From positions 3,472,001 to 3,536,000 of the forward strand of contig OY730443.1 in assembly GCA_963422705.1 (NCBI GenBank): 64,000 nucleotides of DNA. Direction: 5' to 3'. The notes under the pieces were generated by a model. That model was not told the DNA's origin. It searched no databases and saw nothing but the letters and a program-made list of their open reading frames with translations. The DNA is from G963422705 sp963422705. GTDB taxonomy: Bacteria; Poribacteria; WGA-4E; WGA-3G. The position numbers and the translations under genes were made by a program. This document shows, piece by piece, positions 44,226 through 53,915 of this stretch (position 1 is its first letter; every line of letters begins with the position of its first letter).

Positions 44226-45400
44226 GTCGTAGATTCGAACACCTCTTCGGCTGTCCGTTTTGCTGCGCCTGGCGTGCCGAGCATCGCGTGAACGTTGCGC
44301 AACGCGTGGCGTTGTGCTTTCTGTTTCCCCGCGTCGCGTAGAAGTTCGAGGGCGTGTTCTGTCAATGTCGTTGGTGTCAGGGAAGCCTGGAGTAGCTCCG
44401 GGACGATTTGCTTCCCGGCAATCAGGTTCGGGAGGCCTGCCCGTTGGAGCGGGCTTAGCGCCTTTATAATCTGCCAGTTAACTGTAGAAGTCCGAAAAAG
44501 TATTACCATCGGCGTTCCGATGCATGCAGCTTCAAGTGTGGCTGTTCCCGTCGTCACGAGCAGCAATGTCGCGGCGCGCATCACCGGATAGGTCACTGCT
44601 TCCGCGGCATTTGCGTCGTGAAAAGGTGCAGCGGCGCGAATAATTTTAATAGGGGGGACGCCTGAAATGCGGCCCTTGCATTCAGAGATGAGTTCCTGCG
44701 AAATTCCCGGTGCTAACAGGAGTAGCCATTGGGCATTCGGATAGACGTTGGCGGTGTATGCTGCACTCTTCAGTACAGTGGGTAAGATGTGTCGGATTTC
44801 TGAGCTGCGACTTCCAGGAAGCAATCCGATGACAGGAGCATCGTCTTGCGTAGAGAGTCCGAATTTTCGCCGCGCTGCTTCCGGGGTGAGTGCTGTCCGA
44901 GCAAAATCGATGAGTGGATGTCCAACAAAGACGACGTTGGCGCCTGCATTTCGGTAGAATTCGGCTTCAAACGGAAAGATTGCCGCGATGCGGTGTGCCC
45001 ACTTGGCAAGTTTCCTCGCACGGGCAGCTCGCCAGGCCCACGCTTTCGGTGGAATGTAGTAGAACACGGGCACATCGTGTTGCCACGCATACTTCGCCAG
45101 GGGCATGTTAAAATCAGCGAAATCGATGAGCAAAAGGACGTCGGGACGTTGTTGTCGGATTTGACGTTTTAAGTACGCCTGTTTCCTGAGGAACATCGGC
45201 AACGCGCCGAGAACCTCTGCGAATCCCATCACAGCCGAATCGCGGATGTGAACGTTCAGCGTCACACCCGCCTTTTCCATCAAATCGCCACCCATCCCAA
45301 AGAGGGTTACGTCCGGAGCGAGTGCCTTGAGTTGTGGTACCACATGTGATGCGTGTAAGTCACCGGAGGGTTCTCCCGCGACAATCATAACCTTTTGCAA
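44222..45400 (-). CDS. lpxB: Lipid-A-disaccharide synthase
   Basis: Joins UDP-diacylglucosamine and lipid X to make the lipid A disaccharide. The 392-residue GT-B-type protein has IVAGEPSGDLHAS at the N-terminus, LIDFADFNMPLAKYA, PPKAWAWRAARARKLA, VFVGHPLIDF and GLLPGSRSSEI. The start appears to be TTG 45400; an internal ATG four codons later is possible but closer than usual to AAGG. It lies 32 bases downstream of argC and is coupled to lpxK. Confidence 0.94.
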   Translation of the reverse strand: MQKVMIVAGEPSGDLHASHVVPQLKALAPDVTLFGMGGDLMEKAGVTLNVHIRDSAVMGFAEVLGALPMFLRKQAYLKRQIRQQRPDVLLLIDFADFNMPLAKYAWQHDVPVFYYIPPKAWAWRAARARKLAKWAHRIAAIFPFEAEFYRNAGANVVFVGHPLIDFARTALTPEAARRKFGLSTQDDAPVIGLLPGSRSSEIRHILPTVLKSAAYTANVYPNAQWLLLLAPGISQELISECKGRISGVPPIKIIRAAAPFHDANAAEAVTYPVMRAATLLLVTTGTATLEAACIGTPMVILFRTSTVNWQIIKALSPLQRAGLPNLIAGKQIVPELLQASLTPTTLTEHALELLRDAGKQKAQRHALRNVHAMLGTPGAAKRTAEEVFESTT

Positions 45401-45432
45401 TTCGGTTGTTCTCCGTCGACAGCTGCGCGTTC

Positions 45433-46475
45433 CTAAGGCATCAACCCCGGCACCTTGAGTCCCGCGGTTTCATCAAATCCGAACATCAGATTGAGGTTCT
45501 GTACGGCCGCACCTGCTGCGCCCTTACCGAGGTTATCAATAGCCGCCATTGCGATGACACGGCGGGTGCGTGTATCCACCTCGAGTCCAACATCGCAATA
45601 GTTGCTGCCCATAACCGCCTTTGTCTGCGGATATTCACCGGGGGGAAGCACGCGGACGAATGGTTCGTTTGCATAAAACTGGGTGTACAGTTCAGACACG
45701 GCTTCTGTCGACATTTCTTGTGTGAGGCGCGCGTACACAGTACTGAGAATCCCCCGCGTCATCGGAACGAGGTGCGGGCTAAACGTTACCCGAATCGGTT
45801 CATTGAGCATGGCGCCCAATTCCTGTTCGATTTCCGGCGTGTGGCGGTGCATGCCGAGGTTGTAGGCAACAAAATTAGCATCTCGATTTGGGTAGTGTGT
45901 TGTTTCCTTCGGTTTTGGCCCCGCACCGGATATGCCAGATTTTGCGTCAATGATAAGCGAATCCAGTTCTACGACAGTGCTGTTAAGCAGCGGTAATGTC
46001 GCTAAAATCGCGCTAGTCGGATAGCAACCCGGATTGGCAATCAGACGCGCCGTGCGGATGGCATCGCGATAACGTTCCGGTAATCCATACACCGCCTCTT
46101 TTGTCAGCTCTGGACTAGTGTGTTGTGTATGATACCACGCTTCATAAGTGTCAACATCTCGCAATCGATAATCGGCACTAAAATCGATGACGCGTAACCC
46201 TTGTTTGAGAATCTGCGGTACGAGTTCCATCGCGACACGGTGTGGTACAGCAAGCACCACAACATCCACATTTTCCGTGAGGGATTGAGCTCCACGTTTT
46301 TAAATTCAAGGGTGAGGAATCCCCGCAGGTGAGGCAGCACTGTGCTGACTTGTTGCCCGGCGTAACTCTCAGACGTGCAAAGTGTTACCTCTAGTTCATC
46401 GGGATGATTAACAAGGAAGCGTAATAATTCGCTCCCACTATAGCCGGATGCCCCAACAACGCCAATTTTTACCAT
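45433..46475 (-). CDS. argC: N-acetyl-gamma-glutamyl-phosphate reductase, interrupted by a frameshift
   Basis: Third step of arginine synthesis, reducing acetylglutamyl phosphate with NADPH. The N-terminal part (MVKIGVVGASGYSGSELLRF, the NADP loop) reads in one frame from 46475. The rest, including VVVLAVPHRVAMEL, the catalytic cysteine in ANPGCYPTSA and a normal C-terminus, reads in another. The switch is near 46281-46283 (GGG on the plus strand, CCC on the coding strand), where restoring one C rejoins the frames exactly. Everything else looks conserved, so this may be a base-call/assembly error rather than a dead gene. It heads an argC-lpxB-lpxK run. Confidence 0.9.
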
Positions 46476-46578
46476 ATCTGTTTTACCGTGTATTTTTAAA
46501 AGAGTCTACAGAAATTCTAATATATATGATACGAAATGTCAAGTTACGGTGATGTTCATTTAGGGCGATTTCGCTCCC

Positions 46579-46688
46579 TTTTAGCACTGCGCGCTTTGCG
46601 AGAAATGCGCACAGTGCAAGCGCGCCTGCAAGTTTTTCAGTGGGGCTGTATCAATCATTCTAAAATCTACTAGCTAGCAGTGCTAAAA
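46579..46688. repeat. Nested inverted-repeat element with 12-bp perfect ends
   Basis: TTTTAGCACTGC (46579-46590) and GCAGTGCTAAAA (46677-46688) are perfect inverted repeats closing a 110-base element. Inside, GCACTG-c-GCGC (46584-46594) can alternatively pair with GCGC-a-CAGTGC (46607-46617), and GCGCGCTT (46589-46596) with AAGCGCGC (46618-46625). The competing pairings suggest a switching RNA or a small MITE-like element; there is no coding frame in it. Confidence 0.6.
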
Positions 46689-46840
46689 ATAAGTAAAGAT
46701 TCGAAGTCGCCGCCGTCCGGGGCCTGCCACTGATTCACAAGCAGGATTTCGGAGGGGTGGACTTCATACCACGCGGAGGAGAATGCCTAAATCATTGTAA
46801 AATCTGCGATAAATGACTCTGGATGTCATCATAATTTGCC

Positions 46841-46869
46841 TTGATATAAAATTCAGTAAATTATATACT
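46841..46869 (+). promoter_or_regulatory. Promoter of the Ycf48-like gene
   Basis: TTGATA (46841-46846), a 17-base spacer and TATACT (46864-46869). Each hexamer matches consensus at five of six positions. It lies about 115 bases before the start. Confidence 0.6.
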
Positions 46870-46985
46870 ATACCTAATAGCGTGTTTTTAGTGTATCTTG
46901 TGTGGTTCTCACGGAAAACAACTTTCTCAATACGAATTTATTCATTCCAGTCCGACATTAGAAGTGGACTCAGACGCAGGAGGAA

Positions 46986-48875
46986 ATGATGAAACCGAGA
47001 ATGATAATATTCACGTTGGCGTTGGCGATTTTGATGCTTTGCGCTGCGCCGCATACGTTTGCTCAGAAAGCATGGCAGAAGATTAGCGAATCGAAGTGGA
47101 ACGCTAATTTTTCCGATGTCTTTTTTGTCGATGGGCAGCATGGATGGATTGTCGGGGACAAGTCAACAATTCTACATTCCGCCGATGGCGGTAAAACTTG
47201 GGAAACGCAACCGAGTCAGCCGTTACCTTTTGATATTGAGTTCAAGAAGGTGCGGTTTATCAATCCTCAAACCGGCTGGGTTGTGGGTGACAACGGCACC
47301 GTCCTCAAAACAACCGATGGCGGGCAGACATGGATGAAAAAGAACACAGGCACACGCACGGCGTTGTTGGCTGTCTCTTTCGCGGATGAACAGCACGGGT
47401 GGGCGAGTGGCGACGGCGGCCTCATCATCAGCACTGCAAACGGTGGTACGACGTGGACAAAACAGGAGATAGCTACCAATAACACCATAGAGGGAGTCCA
47501 TTTTGTCAACCCACAACATGGGTGGGCGGCTGGAGGTGGTGGTACGTTACTTTATACAAAAGACGGTGGGCAAAGCTGGGGATTCCAGACTAGTGCAACA
47601 GTCAATACACTTGATGCCATCTACATGCTCAATCAAAATTCTGGATGGGCAGTTGGTGCCGGAGGTGCCGTCGTTGGGACGACTGACGGCATGAAATGGG
47701 AAGTCCAAGAGAGCAAAGTTCCGCACTCTAACGGCATGCCTGAGCCGATTTGGGATGTTCATTTTGCTGATGATATGTTAGGACTTGCCGCTGCGGAATT
47801 TGGCGTTATTTTGCGCACAACAGATGGGGGGAAAACCTGGGCACCGCTTGGAACTAGACCGGTGGCTGCACGGTTAACCGGTGTCCATATGATGAATGCA
47901 AACGAAGCATGGATAGTCGGAAATTCCTCTACGATTTTGCATAGTACCGATGGCGGCCAGAATTGGGATGTCATTTCAAGCTTGAGTGATTTACGGGCGG
48001 CTACTTTTTACAATGACAAACTCGGGTGGGCAGTCGGGCTGTCTGGGACAGTTTTACATACAAGCGATGGTGGTGAAACTTGGGTACCCCAGAATAGCGG
48101 AAACGTCTTTGAGTTGTTCGGCGTCGGATTTGTGAGCGAAACTCGAGGTTACATTGTAGGGAGTAATGCCGCACTCGTGGAAACCCTTGATGGGGGGAAA
48201 ACCTGGGCGGGCGTCAGCGATCCGCGCGACGAAGGCCACGGCACTGCTAAACGGATTGTGTTTGAGGGCCCGATGAGCTGGCGGGGGGCTATGGGCTCCT
48301 ATGGACTCAGTTTCGGGACGCCAACACACGGGTGGGCCGTCGGTGAGACAGGCAGAATTATGCACACGGCTGATAGCGGGCAGACGTGGGTGAGTCAAGA
48401 AGGTGACCCGATGATGACAGGCGCGGGATTTAACAATCTCTACGGTGTGCATTTTATTGATGAAAACGTTGGCTGGTTTGTCGGTGATGCGGGAACTGTA
48501 GGCAAAACAACGGATGGTGGTAAAACCTGGGAAACAAAGCTTCGTGGCTCCGCATTAAAAGATGTTTTCGCCGTTACGCCATCTTTCGCGTGGATTGCCG
48601 GTGAACAAGGTACCATCATGGCGACGAGCGATGGCGGTGAGGCGTGGATTGAGCAGACAGTCCCGACGCAACAAAACCTAAACGCTATTCTCTTTATCAA
48701 CGAAAAAGAGGGATGGGTAGTTGGAGAGAACGGGACGATTATTCATACAGCAGATGGGGGTGTTACCTGGTTGTTACAAGAATCACCAACGACAAGCCAT
48801 CTCCAGGATATCGTGAAAACGCCGAGTGGCACTATCTGGGTTATAGGGGATGCTACGACACTTCTCCGCTACTAA
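46986..48875 (+). CDS. Ycf48/BNR-repeat beta-propeller protein, secreted
   Basis: A 629-residue exported protein with AGGAGG immediately before ATG ATG and a signal peptide (RMIIFTLALAILMLCAAPHTFAQ). It consists of about twelve repeats alternating GWAVG-type strands with TDGGKTW-type Asp-box turns (e.g. GWVVGDNGTVLKTTDGGQTW; GWAVGETGRIMHTADSGQTW). This is the photosystem II stability factor Ycf48/sialidase-like propeller fold, found in many non-photosynthetic bacteria as extracellular binding proteins. No catalytic role is seen. A well-matched promoter precedes it. Confidence 0.87.
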   Translation: MMKPRMIIFTLALAILMLCAAPHTFAQKAWQKISESKWNANFSDVFFVDGQHGWIVGDKSTILHSADGGKTWETQPSQPLPFDIEFKKVRFINPQTGWVVGDNGTVLKTTDGGQTWMKKNTGTRTALLAVSFADEQHGWASGDGGLIISTANGGTTWTKQEIATNNTIEGVHFVNPQHGWAAGGGGTLLYTKDGGQSWGFQTSATVNTLDAIYMLNQNSGWAVGAGGAVVGTTDGMKWEVQESKVPHSNGMPEPIWDVHFADDMLGLAAAEFGVILRTTDGGKTWAPLGTRPVAARLTGVHMMNANEAWIVGNSSTILHSTDGGQNWDVISSLSDLRAATFYNDKLGWAVGLSGTVLHTSDGGETWVPQNSGNVFELFGVGFVSETRGYIVGSNAALVETLDGGKTWAGVSDPRDEGHGTAKRIVFEGPMSWRGAMGSYGLSFGTPTHGWAVGETGRIMHTADSGQTWVSQEGDPMMTGAGFNNLYGVHFIDENVGWFVGDAGTVGKTTDGGKTWETKLRGSALKDVFAVTPSFAWIAGEQGTIMATSDGGEAWIEQTVPTQQNLNAILFINEKEGWVVGENGTIIHTADGGVTWLLQESPTTSHLQDIVKTPSGTIWVIGDATTLLRY

Positions 48876-49030
48876 ATTGTTAGGGCGGATTTCAGTACCA
48901 TGCCTTTTTTTCTACACGGACGATATCCGCTCGCAACATTTTCGGCGCTGCAAGCGATAAGGGCGACGCATAGAACAGTGCCTGTCATCTTACCACAGAC
49001 TTTATTTTTAGATGGGAGAACACAACAGCA

Positions 49031-50431
49031 ATGGATTTCATACGCTTCTGCCGTGTCATATGGAGCGCAACCTTTCTGATATTTTCACTAAACCTCCTTG
49101 TTTTCGGAGAAGAATCGCGGGTGTTAACGCTTGAAGAGAGCATTGAAATTGCGAAACGGGGGAATCTTTCCATCAAAACCGCGGAGGAGAACCTTAAAGC
49201 CGCTGAGGCAGAAGTGCGCGTTGCACGCGCCGGGCTTTTACCCCGGATTACAGCCGAGGGGAACTATACCTATTTTAAAGATATCCAAACTTCGGTAATT
49301 CAAGCCGGTGGCGGATTCCAATTCCCGATGTCAGGCGGCGAGGACGAGATGGAACAATCTCCGCCACCGCCCGGTGCTGATGATGAATCGGACTTGATTG
49401 AATTGGAGTTTGGGGCGCACCATAACGTTCAAGGGACGCTTAGATTCGTTCAACCGCTCTTTGCCTGGGGACGTTACTACTACGGATATCAGGCGTCGCA
49501 ACTGAGTTATGAAGCAGCACAACAAGCGTTAAAAGCCGCCTATCATCAACTCCGATTAGATGTCTCTCAGGCGTTCTATCGGGTTTTGGTGGCGGAAGAG
49601 TTTGTCAGAGTGGCGGAGCAAAGCGTTACGTTAGTTGAACAGCAGTTGGCAATTTCGCAAACCACTTTCGAAGCCGGTACTGCTACCAATTTTGATGTGC
49701 TGCGTGCCAAAGTCCAGTTGGCAAACGCAAAATCCCAGCGCGTTCAAGCGAAAAATGGCGTTAAAACCGCTAAAGATTTGTATAAAGCCCTTTTGAATAT
49801 CCCCCTCGGTGAACCTGTCGACATTCAAGGTACACTTGAAATCTTAGAGGTTTCCCTTCAGTTGGATGCATTAATACAACGTGCTTATGAAAATCGGCCG
49901 GATATCGAACGTTCAAAGCTGAGCGAACGCGCCGCGCGAAAACAGGTAGATGTCGCAAAATCGTACGCGAGACCGGAACTCAGTTTTTTCAGCAATTATC
50001 AAATTTCACACAGTGAAAGACTCACCCGCATGAACCGAATCTGGAGTCTTGGATTTCAAATTAATATCCCGATTTTCGACGGATTTGCGACGAGTGCCAG
50101 GTTCCAGCAAACCGAATCTATGCTAAAACAGACAGAATTGGGAAGTCAGCAATTAACATCAGCGGTTGAATTTGAGGTTCGTTCTGCATACTTGAATCTC
50201 CTTGAAGCGCAGACGCTGATTGAGGTACAGCGCGAAACGGTTGCTCAGGCGTTCGAGAGTGTCCGTATCGCGAATCTCCAGTTTGAAAACGGCATGATTA
50301 CGCCCGTTGCCTTAACAGATACACAACTCGCTCTGGCACAAGCCGAAATTAGCCGCCTCCGTGCTCGTCACGATTACGTCATCGGGTTGGCACAGTTAGA
50401 AAAAGCGGTCGGGATTTCCCTCTCAGAATAG
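49031..50431 (+). CDS. TolC-family outer membrane channel protein
   Basis: A 466-residue exported protein of the TolC/outer-membrane-efflux family. A signal-type N-terminus precedes LTLEESIEIAKRGNLSIKTAEENLKAAEAEVRVARAGLLPRI-like helices, repeated in the second half (ERSKLSERAARKQVDVAKSYARPELSFF), giving the usual structural duplication. It forms a trimeric channel through the outer membrane for efflux or type I secretion. A periplasmic adaptor gene follows 33 bases later, so the two form a unit, but no inner-membrane pump gene follows. Confidence 0.9.
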   Translation: MDFIRFCRVIWSATFLIFSLNLLVFGEESRVLTLEESIEIAKRGNLSIKTAEENLKAAEAEVRVARAGLLPRITAEGNYTYFKDIQTSVIQAGGGFQFPMSGGEDEMEQSPPPPGADDESDLIELEFGAHHNVQGTLRFVQPLFAWGRYYYGYQASQLSYEAAQQALKAAYHQLRLDVSQAFYRVLVAEEFVRVAEQSVTLVEQQLAISQTTFEAGTATNFDVLRAKVQLANAKSQRVQAKNGVKTAKDLYKALLNIPLGEPVDIQGTLEILEVSLQLDALIQRAYENRPDIERSKLSERAARKQVDVAKSYARPELSFFSNYQISHSERLTRMNRIWSLGFQINIPIFDGFATSARFQQTESMLKQTELGSQQLTSAVEFEVRSAYLNLLEAQTLIEVQRETVAQAFESVRIANLQFENGMITPVALTDTQLALAQAEISRLRARHDYVIGLAQLEKAVGISLSE

Positions 50432-50464
50432 TTTCAAATCAACTGCGAAAAGGAGAAAACTCAA

Positions 50465-52084
50465 TTGAAAAAGGTATGGATTGGCATTATCGTCCTATTG
50501 GTAATAGCCGTGCTTGTCGCGATAAGATTCCGGAAGCCGGATACGCCGGCGGAAGAAATGGTAGAAACCGCTATTCTTAAACCGGTGGAGGTTACAAAAG
50601 CCAAACGGGGTGAGATTCGTTCGGAACTTGAGTTATCAGGAACAATTGAAGCCAAGGCGCAGGTGAGTGTCTTTCCCAAAATTTCTGGACGTATCATCTC
50701 ACTTGCTGTAAATGAGGGAGATAACGTAAAAAAAGGTGATGTGCTAGCGACTATTGAACATGAAGAACTTAAATTGGCGGTTCAACAAGCGGAAGCCACG
50801 TTGGAAGCCGCTGAAACCGCTTACAACCAGACAAATCAGCTCGCTGAGATACGCGTCCGGGCGCAGATAGCACAAGCCGCTGCGCAATTTGATGCCGCAA
50901 CGAGCGCACTACAACAAGTAAAAGACCTTTCTGAAATCCGTACGGTGACACAGATTGAACAAGCGGAAGCTAGTCTCCAATCGATTGTTGCAACCCTTCA
51001 AAAAATTAAAAGCGGCGCCCGTAGCGAAGACAGGCAGCAGGCGCAAGCCGCGCTGAACCAAGCGGTGGCAAATCTTGATAACGCTAAGAATAACTATGCT
51101 CGAATGGAAAAACTTTTTCAAAACAGTGCGATTAGCGAACAGGCACTTGAAAGTACCAAGACGCAGTTAGATGTTGCCAAGGCACAACATAAAATTGCCT
51201 CAGAACAACTTCAACTCATTGATAACGGTGCGCGAATTGAGGATATTCAATCCGTGGAGGCGCAGGTGGAACAGGCATCCGCATCCCACAGGTTGGCAGA
51301 GGCACAAGCCGCGACACGGACATGGGAAAAAGATATCGCGTTCGCGCAGGCACAAGTTGATACCGCGCGAGCCACCTTAACTTCCACACGCGCACTCGAA
51401 ACCGCTAAAAGTTGGGAGGCGGAAATTACCGCCGCCAGAACGACGCGCACGCGGGCGAATGTCGCACTAAAACTTGCACAAAAACGACTCCGGGATGCGA
51501 CGATTAACGCACCAATCGCCGGGGTAATCTCGCAACGTTACCTCGAATTGGGCGGCATGGCAGCCCTAACAGCACCACTCTTTGAAATTGTCGATATCGA
51601 CACCGTCAAGGCTACCGTCGAGGTGATTGAGTCACAGTTAAGCCAATTAACACGCAATCAGCAGGCCACCGTCGAGATTGATGGGCTCAATGCGCCACGC
51701 TCAGCTGTGGTAACATTTATTAGCCCAACGTTACAGCCTACTCGCCGCACCGCCGTCGTTGAATTTCGGATTGACAATCAGGAACGTGCCCTTAAACCGG
51801 GCATGTTTGCAAAAGTTACTGTGCCCATCCAAGTTCACACGGATGCCATTCTGATTTCCCGGAACGCACTCATTGAAGATTTAGCAACTCAAACACAGCA
51901 GGACGGGGAACGCTACGTTTTTGTCGTGAAAGATGGCGAAAGTCTAAAACGCAGCGTGCAGATTGGCATTTTACGAGAAGGATGGGCTGAAGTGCTTAGT
52001 GGGCTCGCTGAAGGAGAAACGGTGGTGACAGCCGGGCAACACGCCCTCAAAGATCGAGAAGGCGTTACCGTCGTCAATCCATAG
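50465..52084 (+). CDS. Periplasmic adaptor (HlyD/RND membrane-fusion protein) with long coiled coil
   Basis: A 539-residue membrane-fusion protein. The TTG start has AAGGAG about 8 bases upstream, and an N-terminal membrane anchor (VWIGIIVLLVIAVLVAI) is clear. A lipoyl-like half-motif (LSGTIEAKAQVSVFPKISGRI) opens and a second (ATINAPIAGVISQRYLELGG-type) closes an unusually long Ala/Gln/Glu-rich coiled-coil hairpin (~100-335), followed by beta-barrel and membrane-proximal domains (VTVPIQVHTDAILISRNALI). It bridges an inner-membrane pump and the TolC-type channel encoded just upstream. The pump must be encoded elsewhere. Confidence 0.9.
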   Translation: MKKVWIGIIVLLVIAVLVAIRFRKPDTPAEEMVETAILKPVEVTKAKRGEIRSELELSGTIEAKAQVSVFPKISGRIISLAVNEGDNVKKGDVLATIEHEELKLAVQQAEATLEAAETAYNQTNQLAEIRVRAQIAQAAAQFDAATSALQQVKDLSEIRTVTQIEQAEASLQSIVATLQKIKSGARSEDRQQAQAALNQAVANLDNAKNNYARMEKLFQNSAISEQALESTKTQLDVAKAQHKIASEQLQLIDNGARIEDIQSVEAQVEQASASHRLAEAQAATRTWEKDIAFAQAQVDTARATLTSTRALETAKSWEAEITAARTTRTRANVALKLAQKRLRDATINAPIAGVISQRYLELGGMAALTAPLFEIVDIDTVKATVEVIESQLSQLTRNQQATVEIDGLNAPRSAVVTFISPTLQPTRRTAVVEFRIDNQERALKPGMFAKVTVPIQVHTDAILISRNALIEDLATQTQQDGERYVFVVKDGESLKRSVQIGILREGWAEVLSGLAEGETVVTAGQHALKDREGVTVVNP

Positions 52085-52139
52085 TTATTTTGGCGATTAA
52101 GAGATGATAACACTGTTGAATTAAAACGTAAAAAAATAC

Positions 52140-52168
52140 TTGACTTAATCATCGGAGTCTCTTAACAT
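52140..52168 (+). promoter_or_regulatory. Possible promoter of the GHMP kinase gene
   Basis: TTGACT (52140-52145), 17 bases, TAACAT (52163-52168). The -10 matches four of six positions; the distance to the start (about 35-45 bases) is suitable. Confidence 0.35.
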
Positions 52169-52202
52169 AAAAAAGAGATACTTGTGAAAAATCTGGGCAC
52201 GG

Positions 52203-53786
52203 GTGAAGCTGATGAAAGTCGAAAAACTTCACGCCCCGACAGTCATGCCACCCCAACTCCTCGAGTTGGAACAGCTGATGCAAGAAGATTCACCCTGCAT
52301 CTTTGGGCTGTATGGGCTACAAAAGAACGGAAGAGTCGTTGTCACACGCGCCCCGGCGCGACTCGACATTATGGGCGGCATTGCCGATTACTGTGGTTCC
52401 ACTGTCTTTGAAATGACACTTAGCCGGACTGTGATTGCCGCCTGTCAAGCACGCGAAGATAGAAACCTAAGGGTAGTTACACTTGGAGTTGGAGACGCAT
52501 TTTTTCTCCAAATATCTCAATTTGAGACTGAAGATAATATCCAGTGGTTAGGCGAAAAAAAAATAAAGGGCGCGTTTCAGATATCGCTTGATGATTTCTA
52601 CGTTGATGGGAACCTCAAAACATATTCCGAAGTGAGGGAACTGTTCACCAAAGAACGGATGTTCGCATGGACAGCCTACATACTCGGTGCTTTTTATGTA
52701 CTGCTCAAAGAAGGGTGGGTAGAACGGTTTACACACGGGGCAGCCCTGATTCTCAAAAGCGATATTCCAAGCGAGGCAGGCACCGCATCCTCAGCTGCCA
52801 TTGAGGTGGCATCCCTTATGGCAATTAACAGACTCTACAATCTGAATTTGGGGGCGCGCGACATTGCAGTCGCCGCACAAATCGTTGAAAACCGGGTCGT
52901 TGGTGCCCCTTGCGGCATTATGGATCAGGTGACAACCACATCTGGCACCGGCGGAAAGGCGCTTTCTATTCGCTGTCAACCGTCCTCAAAACACGAAGCC
53001 GAAATTTCCGGACAAACTCACATCACTGAAGCACCTTACGAAATCCTTGAATCTGTCCCATGTCCATCCAACGTCAGTTTCGTTGGAATTGATACCAAAG
53101 CCCCCCGAAGTACGACAAGCGATGCCTATATTGACACCCGCACCGCCGCTTTTATGGGATTGACAATCCTACAGAAAGAATTACAATTCGAAGATAACTA
53201 TTTGTGCAACATTTCTGTCCAAGAATTTCACCAACAGTGTGAACCCGTGTTACCACAGAATATGCACGGAAAAACGTTTCTCGAAAAATATGGAAATACG
53301 ATAGATACGTTAACTTATGTCAATCCGGACAAAGTGTATGCCGTGAGGAATTGCGTCCAACATCCAATTTATGAAAACGCGAGGGTTAAGCAATTTATTA
53401 CCGCTCTTAAAAATGTTAACAAGGAACCCGGGCGCAGCCAAACGTATCTCAGGGAAGCTGGAAAACTCATGTACCAATCAAATACAAGTTATCGCGATTT
53501 GGCAGGACTCGGTTCCCCTCAAGTAGATGGACTTATCAGCATTGTTGAAAAAATTGGAGAACAGGGCGGTATCTACGGGGCAAAGATTACCGGTGGTGGG
53601 GGCGGCGGCACCGTAGTCTTGCTTTGCTGTGGAACGGTTTCCAACGCCATCACACAAATTCTCGCTGCCTATAAACTGGCATGGGGGCTCGATGCAGAAA
53701 GTTTCACCGGCTCCGCTCCGGGGGCTTATGAATTTGACCATTATTTGTGGGAATTAAAACCGGATGAAGTGCTTACACATTTTTAA
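52203..53786 (+). CDS. GHMP-family sugar kinase (galactokinase/arabinokinase-like)
   Basis: A 527-residue GHMP kinase. The N-terminal substrate motif is APARLDIMGGIADYCGS, the ATP loop is SDIPSEAGTASSAAIEVAS, and the third motif is AKITGGGGGGTVV near the C-terminus. The MGGIADYCGS form, in place of the GEHTDY seen in galactokinase, resembles the kinase part of plant L-arabinokinase, so an aldose such as arabinose or galactose phosphorylated at C1 is likely. The start may be GTG 52203 or ATG 52212; neither has a strong ribosome site. It stands between the adaptor and the DUF6785 gene with no sugar-pathway neighbours. Confidence 0.83.
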   Translation: MKLMKVEKLHAPTVMPPQLLELEQLMQEDSPCIFGLYGLQKNGRVVVTRAPARLDIMGGIADYCGSTVFEMTLSRTVIAACQAREDRNLRVVTLGVGDAFFLQISQFETEDNIQWLGEKKIKGAFQISLDDFYVDGNLKTYSEVRELFTKERMFAWTAYILGAFYVLLKEGWVERFTHGAALILKSDIPSEAGTASSAAIEVASLMAINRLYNLNLGARDIAVAAQIVENRVVGAPCGIMDQVTTTSGTGGKALSIRCQPSSKHEAEISGQTHITEAPYEILESVPCPSNVSFVGIDTKAPRSTTSDAYIDTRTAAFMGLTILQKELQFEDNYLCNISVQEFHQQCEPVLPQNMHGKTFLEKYGNTIDTLTYVNPDKVYAVRNCVQHPIYENARVKQFITALKNVNKEPGRSQTYLREAGKLMYQSNTSYRDLAGLGSPQVDGLISIVEKIGEQGGIYGAKITGGGGGGTVVLLCCGTVSNAITQILAAYKLAWGLDAESFTGSAPGAYEFDHYLWELKPDEVLTHF

Positions 53787-53915
53787 AGGGAATTTGAACA
53801 GGACTGTTCTCGACAGGTTTGATGGCGGGAATCTTTGGAACTGGCATTGAGCGCGCCCGGCTGAACAACGATGTCTGAGAGCAAGTACTGGAAATCTTAG
53901 AAAGCGAAAGTAAAC

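Larger units (their letters stand above)
46476..46985. other. Intergenic region between argC and the Ycf48-like gene
   Basis: About 510 bases between divergent genes, without a protein-like frame. It contains a nested inverted-repeat element (46579-46688), a CCTGC/GCAGG stem around 46728-46750 and a good plus-strand promoter. The argC promoter should be near its left edge, but no clear match was found. Confidence 0.5.

Noticed and set aside
46104..46269. C-terminal part of the 123-codon argC N-terminal frame as real protein
   Set aside because: Beyond the frameshift at about 46282 this frame loses all ArgC similarity; the true continuation is in the other frame.
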